Below, in pieces: positions 35,841 to 47,700 of a stretch of 64,000 nucleotides of DNA. Within the stretch, counting starts at the first letter, position 1; every line of letters starts with the position of its first letter. The position numbers and the translations under genes were made by a program. The stretch covers positions 1,364,001-1,428,000 of the forward strand of contig NC_084776.1 of the NCBI RefSeq assembly GCF_028858725.1, in the 5' to 3' direction. This stretch comes from Colius striatus (Eukaryota > Chordata > Aves > Coliiformes > Coliidae). The notes under the pieces are model-generated. The model did not search any database. It worked only from the letters and a program-made list of their open reading frames with translations, and was not told the DNA's origin.

Positions 35841-36339
35841 TCCTGGCTCCTTGGTGCTGGAGAAGGGACAGGGCTGGGGCAGCTTTGGTGGTGGTGGCTG
35901 ACACCAGGAGCTGTGATGGAGGAGTGAAGCTGCATCACAGTGCCAGGGAGGGGCTGTATCCCCACGGTGAGGGGGTCTTGGTCCCCAGGGAGGGTTGGGA
36001 GATGCTGTTTCCCTCATCTCCTTCCCCACCATCTCCATGGGGACTGGGGGACATTCAAAGTGCTGGATCCTGCCTCCATGAGCCCTTGCTGTGATCATCA
36101 CCAAATAAAGGAGCATCCCTTTCCCCCAGCCACCGGTCCAAATGCATCCTGATGGGCAGGCAGCTGTCAGAGCCCAAGGTCCCACCTCTGTGATACCTCA
36201 CCCCCATCACTGAAAATCACTCCAAAAAGCCTCTACTGGAGTGAGTCAGGCCAAGCAGGGATGAGGCACTGGAGCCAGAGCGCCTGTGCTGCTGGGCACC
36301 GTGGTGCCCACGGGCTGGCACGGGAGCTGCTTCTCAATA

Positions 36340-36700
36340 ACAGGAGGAGTTGTGCCGCATCTGATGGGCCTGAGATGGATTTAACAGCCCGAGGTGGGCA
36401 TCCAGAGGTGTTAAAAACCCCCCACCGTCTCGCTCCCAGCTTAAACGGCTCTTTACAGAGCTAATGCATAATTGAAGCGGAGCGCTTGGAGCTGCCACCG
36501 CCCGGCGCGGGCACCGAGGGCTGCGCGGCTCGCACGGCCGTGGGAAACGCACCCGCAGCGGCTCGTGGCCGTGGGAAACGCACCCGCAGCGGCTCGCGCT
36601 GTGCGGGGCCGGGCGTGCGGGGCCGGGCGTGCGGGCAGCCCCCGCCGCAGCCGCTCGTGTGTGAGCCGGCAGGAGCGGCTGGCGCCCGTGTGCCGCGGGA
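36340..36700. promoter_or_regulatory. AT-rich element joined to a CpG island
   Basis: 36360-36480 is AT-rich (GGATTTAACAGCCCG, GGTGTTAAAAACCCC, GCTAATGCATAATTGAAG). It passes directly into a CpG island (36480-36690) that holds a 31-bp tandem duplication (36536-36566 and 36567-36597, GGCCGTGGGAAACGCACCCG core) and a 14-bp repeat GTGCGGGGCCGGGC. Could be a distal promoter or enhancer; copy B equivalent is about 46983-47335. Confidence 0.3.
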
Positions 36701-38029
36701 CAGTGCTGGTATGCAGAGGCTCCTGGCCAAGGGATCTCCTATGAGGAGGGTGGGTTGTCCTGTGCTGTAACGCTGCAGCCAACGCTCTCCCCAGCGCCCA
36801 GGCGGGATGCGGCCCTGCATGGGGCTGGTTTGGGAGCAGCATCTGATGGGGCACCTCAGCTGAGCTTTGGGAGATCAGACAGATCATGACCCACATAAAC
36901 ATGTGCCTGACCCAGCAGCAGGAATGAGGGAGGGTGCTGGTGGTGGGGTGTGAGTCGGGGACCCCCCGTCACTGTCACCAGGAACTGGTGGGGAATGCCT
37001 TGGCATAAGTTGGAATAGGTGAGGACTCTTCCTCCAGGACAGTTGTTTATCATCCCCCTCACCCTGAGGGAGGAGGAAAAACCTTGATGGATGAGGAGAT
37101 TTGGGATGGACCCACGGGGTTTGTCTGCCTGAGCTCTGCCCTGGTGCTGTGCTCTGGTGCTGGGTGGTTGTGACAGCACAGGCACCTGTCAGATGGGAAG
37201 GGGCTGCTGGAACAGGGGCTGCCAGCGTGGATGAGGGGTCCCTGCAGCCCTGGGGGTTCAGGCAACACCTCCCACCATGCCCAAACCCCTCACAACTCCT
37301 CTGCCAGCTCGGCAGAGTGAGAGACTCGTCTCTCTGCTGAGCAGCCAGTGTGACCTTTAGGTAAATGCTAAAGCCATTTGTAAGTGTTTGTTTCTGCAGG
37401 TGCCCCATCTATTATGCCACAGCTACTTGCTGAGCAGCCCAGAGTGCTGCCCTGGCTCCCAGAGAAGCTCTTTAGTGGTGGCCCATTACTCTGGCAGGGT
37501 CTGGCTGTGCCCCAACTCGTCAGCAGAAGCATCCCCTGGCAGAAGAATAAGAGGGGCTATTGTGTTTTGGGGGTCCTGTGGTGACTGACATGCTTTGCTG
37601 TGGTTCCTGCTGCCTCTGATGGCAGAGCAGGAATTTGGAGGATGGAGCATGTACAACCCACAGCTCCCTCTGACAGCCCCAGCCCTGCCCACAGGGAGAT
37701 TCGTGCCAGGACCCTGGCATTTACCAGGGTGAGGAGGGGATGGCCAGGCACAACCACCCTGGTCCTATGGTGCTGCCCAGAGCCAGCACCTGAGCTCAGG
37801 CCATTTTTCTAAGCCTCCTCTCCCAGGGGAGAGGAGGGGAAGGAGTTTGGCTGTGATCACTGACTCCAATGAGGGCAGAGCTGTTTGTTTCACAGGGAGA
37901 GTACTATGGCTGTGGGCTGGACCCCAGACAGCCCCATGGCCACCAGTGTGGCATAGCTGGACCTGGGCTGGGTCTCTGTCCCTGGAGCCAGGGCTGTGGC
38001 ACACTAACAAATCTTCACAGTGCCTCTCT

Positions 38030-38140
38030 CATGTCAGAGCATCACCAAGGCACTTGGGAGAGTTAATAATAGAACAGCAGCGAATTAACCACTGAATAAT
38101 GGAGCAGGGTAATAGAAAGAATAAATAATATATTTACAGA
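38030..38140. promoter_or_regulatory. Candidate AT-rich element
   Basis: GGGAGAGTTAATAATAGAAC, GCGAATTAACCACTGAATAATGG, GGGTAATAGAAAG and AATAAATAATATATTTAC. Copy B equivalent about 48673-48783. Confidence 0.3.
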
Positions 38141-39892
38141 CTTGCAGTCCTGCCCCTGGCAGCTCCCCAGGATGGGGCTGGCAGCTCCCCGTGGCTGTGA
38201 GCATGGCTGGTGCCAGGCTGAGGCTCAGTGCAGGGGTGTGCCAGCCCTCCTGCCACCCCCACAGTTGGGAGCACCAGGGAGTGATGTGGGGGTGGAGCTG
38301 GGCAGCGGCTCCCAAACGCCGCCAATCTGATGCTCCTGAATGGGGCTTGTAGGACAGAAAGGCTCTTGCTGAGCTGCCTTTTCATGCTCCCAGGCTCTGA
38401 AACAACTCCACCTCACTTGACTGTAATCCCAACACGTGTTAGTGGAGGTTTATTTCTGAAGCACTACGTGCAGCAGCAAGGGCTGAGCTGCTGAGCTGTG
38501 GAGAGCTGGCGTGGGCTCAGCGCCTGGAGGGAGCGAGGCAGAGGAAGGTGTGGGGGGTGGTGAGGTGGCTTGTGGGTCCCCTTGCCCATCTCAAGGCTGC
38601 CATGGGGCAGCTGTGAGGCAATGATTCCCAGGACCCCTGTGCTGGCTGCCCCAGCCACCAGCTGCCACCAGATCGATGCTGGGGCACACGGGTTGTCTCA
38701 CCAGCATGGAGCTTGTGTGTGGGAAAGCTAATGAATAGGCAGGGCTGTGCTGGAGGGGCTGGAGGCCTGGGGTCCCCCTGGTCCCTGCAGCAGAGCATCT
38801 CTGGGGCTGGCAGGGTGCAGGGGCCAGTGACCCCCTGGCAGGACACGCAGGTGGCGAGCGGCAGAGGCGCTGGCAGGGTCAGGCCGTGCAGGTGATGGAT
38901 GGGGCTCGGCTGGGGACCCTGCAGACGGGCGTCTCGCTGCTGATTTATGGCTCTCTCTGATGGGTCTGTAGGAGGAAAGTGTGACTGAAAGTCAGAGGGA
39001 GAGTTTTCCTGGGTGCAGGTGTCTGGGGGAGGGCAGCTGGCTCTGGCACAGACCCCAGAGAACCACACACACTCTGCACAGGGCACCCCAAAATGTCAGG
39101 GTCTGTCTCAGGGAGGGTTTCCTGGTTCCCAGCAAACCAGTTGGAGTCTTTGGAGTCTGCTCAAGGGCTTTGAACCTCAGATACTCTCCTGGTTCCCCCT
39201 GGGGTGGGCTCTGCCCATGCCAGTCCCTCTGTGCTGTGCATACCCTTCCCCTGCACCTGATCCTTTATCCCTCTGGCCCAGGGCAACTGGCAGGTGAGGT
39301 AATGCCAACGTCAGAGCAAGGGAGCACACGGGCTGCACTGCCAGGGGCCTTCCTCACCCTTGGTGACACCCAGAGCAGTGTCACCCCTACTCCCCACTTC
39401 TCCTCTGGGGACTGTGCTCCCCTGAGAGCAGGGCATGGTGCCAGTGTCACCACCCTCCACCCCAAGGACCCTCCGTGCCGCCTGTGCCACGTCCTGCGCT
39501 CCCTTCGAGGGGAGGGAAACACATTGGAGGCCCTTAAAATAACCCCCAACTGTCTGAGGATGTGAGATCCGAGTTAGAGCTCAGGGAAAGGAACAATTAT
39601 CCTGTCAGAGCAGCTGAGAGCTTTTGGGAGAGTTGGTTCTGCAGCTGGAGGGTTCTTCCCCAGCATTCCTCCCCAGGAGGGATTTAGTGCCCAATTACCT
39701 GGTGGGGAGGAGGGTGTCTGCATGCACTGAGTGCCATCCCAGCAGGGCAGTGGGTACCAGGGATGCCACCAGCTGCCTGCCCCAGGGCTGTCTGCACCAG
39801 ACAACTGCTGCCTGCAAAGCTCCTGCAGAGGCTGTGCCCAGGGTGGGGGGGACGTGGGACTGGTGTTCCTCGGGGCTCATGCCCAGGGGACA

Positions 39893-40330
39893 AGTGTGGG
39901 TGCTGGCATGGGTGCTGGTGTGGATACAGGTGTGGGTACTGACACTGGTGTGTGTGCTGACATGGGCATTGGTGTGGGTACTGGTGCTGGTGTGAGTACT
40001 GGGATGAGTGCTGGTAGTGGTGTGGGTGTTAATGTGGGTGTTTGTGTGAGTGCTGGTGTGAGTGCTGGCACTGGTGTGGATGTTGGCACTGGTGTGAATG
40101 CTGGTGCTAGTGCTGGTACTGGTATGGATGCTGGCACTGGTGTGGGTGCTGCCACTGGTGTGAGTGCTGGTGCTAGTGCTGGCACTGGTGTGGTTGCTGG
40201 CCCTGGCATGAGTTCTGGCACTGGTGTGGGTGTTGGTGCTCATATGGGTACGGGCACTGGTGTGGGTGCTGGCACAGGTATGGGTGCTGGCATGGCTTTT
40301 GGCACTGACATGGGTGCTGGTGGGCAGCAG
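39893..40330. repeat. 18-bp minisatellite (GGTGTGGGTGCTGGCACT)n
   Basis: About 24 degenerate units of 18 bp. Since 18 is a multiple of three, both strands give long repetitive frames (plus Gly-Thr-Gly-Val-Gly-Ala, minus Thr-His-Thr-Ser), which are artefacts of the array. The second copy is at 50536-50973. Confidence 0.9.
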
Positions 40331-40359
40331 GGTGGGGAGGGTTAAGGCTTCCTCCATTA

Positions 40360-40490
40360 GGCTGCTGGGGAAATAATTAAGTGCTAACTTGTCATTTTTT
40401 AATGAAGTACCAGAGCTGGAGATTTATAATTGCTAATGAGCCAGAATGATAATTAGTTGGTTTTTAATGAGGGCAATGATCACTCGAAGG
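40360..40490. promoter_or_regulatory. Candidate conserved non-coding element
   Basis: AAATAATTAAGTGC, TTTTTTAATGAAGTACC, TTTATAATTGCTAATGAGCC, GATAATTAGTTGG and TTTTTAATGAGGGC in 120 bp: at least five ATTA/TAAT cores. Copy B about 51003-51133. Confidence 0.4.
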
Positions 40491-41054
40491 GAGAGAGAGA
40501 GCCAGGCCCCATTTTGGCCTCATTTCTTGTGTGCTCATGTGCTGTGTCCAGCAGCCCAGCCCAGCCCCAGCCCTTGGCACTGGCCCTGCCAGCTCTGTGC
40601 CCGGCTCTGGAGCGGTGCCACGGTGCCACGCTGGGTGCCACAGCCCCTGTCCAGGTACCAGCTTCTGTCAGGGGGAATATTTGGATGCCAAGGGCATCTC
40701 TGCACAGCCACCTCTTGCATCACAATGGCTGTGGGCACCCCAGGGATGAGCCCTGAGCTCTGGGGTGTCCGTATGTCCCCGCTGCCTCCCTTGGGCATCG
40801 CTCTGCTCCCCTGACCCCCGCTGCACTCACAGCCTTGTAGCCCACTCCCATGTCCATCCACTCCCAGCACATGTCCCCACACCCCCTCAAAGGGTGACAT
40901 GGGTAAGGCAGACCTGGAGGACTGGCCACCCTGCCTGGGGACACCTGAGTGCTGTGTGACCTTGGGCTTGTCACCCCTTCTGTGCTCCCTGCCGTGGGTG
41001 CAGGTGCTGGTGGGTGTTGATGGCATCCTGAGGGAGGGTGATGTGTATGGGATC

Positions 41055-41830
41055 AGAGGGCAAAAATCAGACAGCTAATTAGGTAATTGTGGGTGATTAT
41101 CTTTAATTAGAGAAAGAGAGGGGTGTGAATCAAGAGGATGGAGGCTGCCAGGCCCAGGGAGGTGCTGAGCTCCTGATTGGCCCCAGCTATGGAGTCCCAG
41201 GATCAACGAGCCCCTTGGCCACCTTGGCCCCTTTGAACACCTGCCTGCTCTCTCTCTCAAAACCCTCCCTAATTGCAGCAGGAACCTCGAGAGCTGGCAG
41301 TGATTGCCTCTGAAGGATGCAGAAATCAAGCAGCAGATGAGGGGAGATCTCTGTGATATTGTTTCAAAGAAAAATTAAAGACAAAGAGCAAAAAAGAGCA
41401 GAGATAGGAACAGCTGAAGGCAGCAGCGTGGCTTTGTGCTCTGCCTTTGCTACAGAGATAAATAATTCAGCCATTCTGAGGGATCTTCAGCTTTCTGAAA
41501 GCATCCCCCAGCACGGGGCTCCAGGAAGCTGATGGTGTTGGTTCCCCCAGATGCTGCTGGGTTCCCCCAGGAGAAGCACCGGGGCTGAGCTGGGACATGT
41601 CCCTGTGGCAATGCCAGGGTGGTGTGTTCCTGGAGCTGCTGCCCAGCCCCATCACCCTGGCATCACCTGGCACTCCATGCTGTGCCACCAACGCCACATC
41701 ATGAGCCACCTCAGAGAGCAGGAGGTGCAGGAGAAAACCTGCTCCAGGGAGCCCTGTCAAACCAACCAAGGCTGTTATTTCTCAAAGGTGTAATTAAGCT
41801 TAATTGGCAGTTATTAAATGGTGATGGGGA
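41055..41830. promoter_or_regulatory. Three short AT-rich candidate elements
   Basis: 41070-41115 (CAGCTAATTAGGTAATTG, ATTATCTTTAATTAGAG), 41350-41400 (GATATTGTTTCAAAG, AATTAAAGACAAAGAGC; SOX/LEF-type ATTGTTT at 41358-41364 and ACAAAG at 41381-41386) and 41775-41825 (GGTGTAATTAAGCTTAATTG, GTTATTAAATGG). Copy B about 51698-52473. Confidence 0.3.
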
Positions 41831-42139
41831 AGAGGCACAAATGGCATCAGCTGCCCCCAGCAGCAGAGGTGAGTGGGTCCCAGCCCTGGGCCCTTCCTGA
41901 GCCCCTGGAAGCAGGCAGTGCCTGTTCACGCTGTGCTGGGTTTTGCTGCTTCACAAGAGCTGAAACTTGACCTTTTTTAATATACAAGGCTGTGATTTTG
42001 GAGCCAGGAGCAGCTCTGGAAGGAAAAGGTGGGAGTGAATGAGATGGGGGTGAGGGAAGGGGAAGGAAAAGCAGCACAGCCTCCCAGCAGGGTTGGTTTG
42101 TATGGTTTTGGCACCCACAAAAGGCTGGGGCTGAGATGT

Positions 42140-42370
42140 GGCTGGGATGCTCAGAGGAACATGAGTGGGATGCAGGAGCCTGTCCTGGCATCACTGAGGT
42201 GCAGGAGGCTGTCCTGTATCAGTGAGATGGGGGAGCCTGTCCTGGCATCCATGAGATGCAGAAGGCTGTCCTGGCATTGGTGGGAGCCTGTCCTGGCATT
42301 GATGGGATAAATGAGGCTGCACTGGCATCAGTGGGACGTGAGAGGCTGCGCTGGTGGGGCAGGTTTGAAG
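42140..42370. repeat. Minisatellite with GCCTGTCCTGGCAT core
   Basis: About eight degenerate units of roughly 27-31 bp (GATGCAGGAGGCTGTCCTGG variants). Copy B about 52783-53013. Confidence 0.8.
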
Positions 42371-42439
42371 GATGGGAGGCAGAGGATGGGCTGGGCAGAG
42401 GGAGCCTGCTTGGAAATTGCAGCCCTGTGCTGAGCTGCA

Positions 42440-42640
42440 GATGAGATGCCGATAATTGCACTTTCTTTTCTTCCTTTCTTTCCCTTTTCCCCCTGCTGAG
42501 CTGCAATAATTGGGTGCTGTCGCCCGAGCTCATCCGCTGCCGACTCCCTCAACGGAGCTCTGCAATTAACAAGCGTCACCCTGTAATAAAGCCTTTAATA
42601 TCCACTTTCGCTGCTCATACTGTAGTTGCTCAGCCCTGTT
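42440..42640. promoter_or_regulatory. Candidate conserved non-coding element
   Basis: GATGCCGATAATTGCAC, a pyrimidine run, GAGCTGCAATAATTGGG, TCTGCAATTAACAAGCG, CCCTGTAATAAAGCC and TTTAATATCCAC. The paired GCAATAATTG and GCAATTAAC words are notable. Copy B about 53083-53283. Confidence 0.35.
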
Positions 42641-43059
42641 CCTACCCCCGTTATATCCCATCCCCATCTCCACTCCATTCCAGCCCAGCCCCGTCCCATC
42701 CATCCTGTCCAATCCCAGCCCAGCCCATCCCCATCCCATCCCTGCGGAGCCCGACAAGTTCTGGAGGAGCAGGACACACCTTTCCCCCAGCTCCCTCCCC
42801 TCCTGAGCGCAGGAACGGCTGCTCAGGCCCCGGTGCAGCCGCTGCCCATCCCCATCGCCCATCCCCATCGCCCCTCCGGCGGATGATGCTCAGGCTGGAG
42901 CGGAGCCCGGCACGGGGCCGTGCACAGCACCGCTGCACAGAGACCTCGGGTCCTATCCTGACCCACTTTCCACAGCAAAACCTAGTCTCCGGCAGCGTTT
43001 CAAAGGCGGCTCCCGCCTGGGAGCCCTGCACGGGGCCGGAGTTCCCAGGGTGCTTTCTA

Positions 43060-43245
43060 ACAGCCGCTCACAATCCGGTAATTATGGGAGAAATAATAAA
43101 TGTGTCAGTCCTGCCAGGAGTATTTTTCCCGGGCGCGAGGGGAGAGCCCCACGTCGTGCCTGTGCTCACGTGCATGTTAATTAAGCGGGTAAAAAGCTCC
43201 CCAGCCCCGTGCCACGTGCATTATTTATGAACACCTCGGGGCGGG
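43060..43245. promoter_or_regulatory. Candidate element with two CACGTG E-boxes
   Basis: CCGGTAATTATGGG, AATAATAAATGTGTC, CATGTTAATTAAGCGGG and GCATTATTTATGAAC, with canonical CACGTG boxes at 43167-43172 and 43213-43218. CpG-containing, unlike the other AT islands, so it may be a promoter-proximal element. Copy B about 53703-53888. Confidence 0.35.
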
Positions 43246-43519
43246 GGTGACTTACGGGCTCCGCTCGCTGCACTGTGCTCTCCCCTCTCCCCCTCCCAGC
43301 TGCCGTGTGGCGGGGTCTGGCGGGAGCACAGGAGTCGGGACAGGGGTGCTGGGAGGTGGGGATGAAGTAGCTGACCCCGTGGCTGCCTGAACTCCCCCCA
43401 CAAGGAGTCTGGGCAGCAGCAGCTGTGGTGCCCCCAGCTCAGAGTGGCACCTGGGGCTGCCCAAAGTGCTGCTTCATCACTGGGAGACACAGGAGAGATT
43501 GGGATGGTCTGGGAATGCT

Positions 43520-43665
43520 TAGGATTGATGGAATGGGATAGGATGGAGATGGGAATGGGATGGGAAGGGGAGTGTGAATGGGGATGGGGATGGGAATGTA
43601 ATGACATAGCATAAGATGGGATGGGAACGAGGCTGGGATAGGAATGGCAATGGGATGGTGACCAC
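43520..43665. repeat. GATGGGAATG simple repeat
   Basis: Degenerate GGGATGGGAATGGGGATGGG array close to the right end of copy A. Copy B about 54163-54308. A repeat this near a contig end may have helped break the assembly. Confidence 0.8.
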
Positions 43666-43768
43666 AATGTGGGACTTGCCCTCCCTTTCACCTCCCAGGA
43701 CCACCAGCACAGGATGAGGCTGCAGCCCTGTGCCCTGATGAAGTCAGGCACAAACACTGGCCTCAGCT

Positions 43769-43781
43769 NNNNNNNNNNNNN
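43769..43781. other. Assembly gap (13 Ns)
   Basis: Run of 13 ambiguous bases at the end of copy A. The short length is more like a placeholder or masked join than a measured gap. Confidence 0.99.
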
Positions 43782-44738
<957 letters not shown>

Positions 44739-44757
44739 ATCTCGAGGTCAGTCGGCC

Positions 44758-47700
44758 CCAGCCCTCAGTGTCAGTCTTGCAGTGAGGAATGGATCCCTTC
44801 CAGCTCAGAGATGTTCTGTGATCCCATTTGCAGCCTCATCTGTGCTCAGGGACAGCGAGGCCAGTGGCCAGAGCCAGCCTGGCAGCACCAGTACCTAAGG
44901 GGCAAATCAACTTGTTGCTTAATTACAGGAATAATCAGTGTGGCTCTGACTGTTAGCAGCTCAGATGAAATGCAGGAGGGGAGGGATTAGCTGCACAGGG
45001 CATCCCCTCTGCAGACAGAGTGGCTCATCCCATGCTGCTGCCACAGGGGCTGAGCAGAGGGAGGAGCGTGGGCGTGAAGCAGTCCCTAGACCCCACCACA
45101 CCCCCTGGACCCCATCCAGCACAGGCACATGGTGGAGGGGCTGGGATGGGGACAGGAAGATGCATGGCACAGGGGTGGCATGACTGTGAGCTCTGGGACT
45201 GGGCCCTGGTGAGACTGAAACGACTTTCAGGCAGCTTTTTCAGAGGAAAAGGCAAACTAGGGGACTGCAGTTTTCCTTTTGCCTGAGGGCAGGAGCTGGC
45301 ACCAAGCCCACGAGTGTGTGGCAATGGAGGCACAGCCCCTGCCAGGGGTTTCATTCCACTGCAAATTGTTTGGCCAGCAGAAAGACTGCAGGGGCAGGAA
45401 ACCACAGAGGATTTGCAGTGTCACATCATCCCTGTGTCCCCTCAGGGCTGTCTGGGACCTCCCAGCAGCTCAGGCACCAGCAGCCGCTGCCAGTGACAGC
45501 TGGACTTACCCTCTGATCCCTGCTGCTCCTCCCTGCCACTGAAGCTATTAAGAACCTAAATTAAATAGAGCTTTTGCACACATTAAATGAACCTCCCCAC
45601 GGCGTCTGGGAGCTTCGTGATGAATGTGCCTGAGCTGCAGCGCCGGGGGCTCTGGGGGCTGTGGGGAGGATGCACATCCCTGCTGAGCAGCTGCCCTGGG
45701 CTCCAGCAGCCCCTTCTGCCTGGCCTCCTGGCTCAGTAAGGGGTGCAGAGCCCTGGTCTAGGTCCATGAGGCACCCCAGGAGAGTCCCCGAGGGCTGTGC
45801 TGGGGCTGATGGGGTCGGGATTCCCTCAGCTCCTGCTGCCTCTGCTCCCCAGCACTAGGAGCCAGGGTTTGGGGCAGCACAGGGCTTTGTGGTGGGTTTT
45901 GGGGTGCTGGGATGTTCACCCCCCATGGGAGCCCTTCCAACCTGCCCAGGATCGTGGCTCTGGAGCCACAGCAGCCCATGGGGTACCCAGCAGAGCCCTA
46001 ATGAGTGGGGTTTCCTCTGTGTTGTCAGTCTGTGGGCTGCAATTACCCCTGAGCCCTGGGATGGAGGCACTGCCTGGCTCAGGTGTGTCAGCACAGCCCC
46101 AGGCCAGGGCTGCTCCCCAGTGTCACCCCCTGCTCAGGAGCACACGTGCCCATCCTCTGCTGGGACCTGAGCTTAATTAATCTTCTGTCGAGCAGAGAAG
46201 TGGAAACGGTCCCTGAGGAAGCCCGTGAGATGATTGTGCTGGAGTGAGACAAAAGAGAACAGTTAGACTGTGACAGCTGATATTAAAATGACTACAACTC
46301 ACTTCATCCCCCCAGTCAATGCATTCTATTCCTTATAAATAATGGGTGACTCCAGGTTAACTGTCTGTTGCTGCATTCAATTGTTGATATTTAATTAGCT
46401 CTAAAATTAAAGTGTTCGTTTATTGCCCTGTCGTTAGAACCATTTTATTTCTAATTAATGGAGATTAAAGTGTCTCCTCGCTGTCCTGGCTCCTTGGTGC
46501 TGGAGAAGGGACAGGGCTGGGGCAGCTTTGGTGGTGGTGGCTGACACCAGGAGCTGTGATGGAGGAGTGAAGCTGCATCACAGTGCCAGGGAGGGGCTGT
46601 ATCCCCACGGTGAGGGGGTCTTGGTCCCCAGGGAGGGTTGGGAGATGCTGTTTCCCTCATCTCCTTCCCCACCATCTCCATGGGGACTGGGGGACATTCA
46701 AAGTGCTGGATCCTGCCTCCATGAGCCCTTGCTGTGATCATCACCAAATAAAGGAGCATCCCTTTCCCCCAGCCACCGGTCCAAATGCATCCTGATGGGC
46801 AGGCAGCTGTCAGAGCCCAAGGTCCCACCTCTGTGATACCTCACCCCCATCACTGAAAATCACTCCAAAAAGCCTCTACTGGAGTGAGGTCAGGCCAAGC
46901 AGGGATGAGGCACTGGAGCCAGAGCGCCTGTGCTGCTGGGCACCGTGGTGCCCACGGGCTGGCACGGGAGCTGCTTCTCAATAACAGGAGGAGTTGTGCC
47001 GCATCTGATGGGCCTGAGATGGATTTAACAGCCCGAGGTGGGCATCCAGAGGTGTTAAAAACCCCCCACCGTCTCGCTCCCAGCTTAAACGGCTCTTTAC
47101 AGAGCTAATGCATAATTGAAGCGGAGCGCTTGGAGCTGCCACCGCCCGGCGCGGGCACCGAGGGCTGCGCGGCTCGCACGGCCGTGGGAAACGCACCCGC
47201 AGCGGCTCGTGGCCGTGGGAAACGCACCCGCAGCGGCTCGCGCTGTGCGGGGCCGGGCGTGCGGGGCCGGGCGTGCGGGCAGCCCCGCCGCAGCCGCTCG
47301 TGTGTGAGCCGGCAGGAGCGGCTGGCGCCCGTGTGCCGCGGGACAGTGCTGGTATGCAGAGGCTCCTGGCCAAGGGATCTCCTATGAGGAGGGTGGGTTG
47401 TCCTGTGCTGTAACGCTGCAGCCAACGCTCTCCCCAGCGCCCAGGCGGGATGCGGCCCTGCATGGGGCTGGTTTGGGAGCAGCATCTGATGGGGCACCTC
47501 AGCTGAGCTTTGGGAGATCAGACAGATCATGACCCACATAAACATGTGCCTGACCCAGCAGCAGGAATGAGGGAGGGTGCTGGTGGTGGGGTGTGAGTCG
47601 GGGACCCCCCGTCACTGTCACCAGGAACTGGTGGGGAATGCCTTGGCATAAGTTGGAATAGGTGAGGACTCTTCCTCCAGGACAGTTGTTTATCATCCCC

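Larger units (their letters stand above)
34112..43768 (+). repeat. Copy A of a 9.66-kb direct duplication (probable assembly artefact)
   Basis: This segment recurs at 44758-54411 in the same orientation, offset 10646 bp at its start and 10643 bp at its end. It abuts the run of Ns at its right end. I found 13 one-base insertions or deletions between the copies, all before about 37160, and no substitutions; beyond that every comparison I made was identical. Content is intergenic: CR1 tail, AT-rich islands, a CpG patch at 36470-36690 and minisatellites. This copy is probably the better-polished one, apart from its right end. Confidence 0.95.

Noticed and set aside
39695-40357. 220-residue Thr/His/Ser repeat protein on minus and 204-residue Gly/Ala/Thr/Val protein on plus (also at 50338-51000)
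   Set aside because: Both are forced by an 18-bp minisatellite whose unit is a multiple of three; both strands are open, which is expected by chance for such an array.
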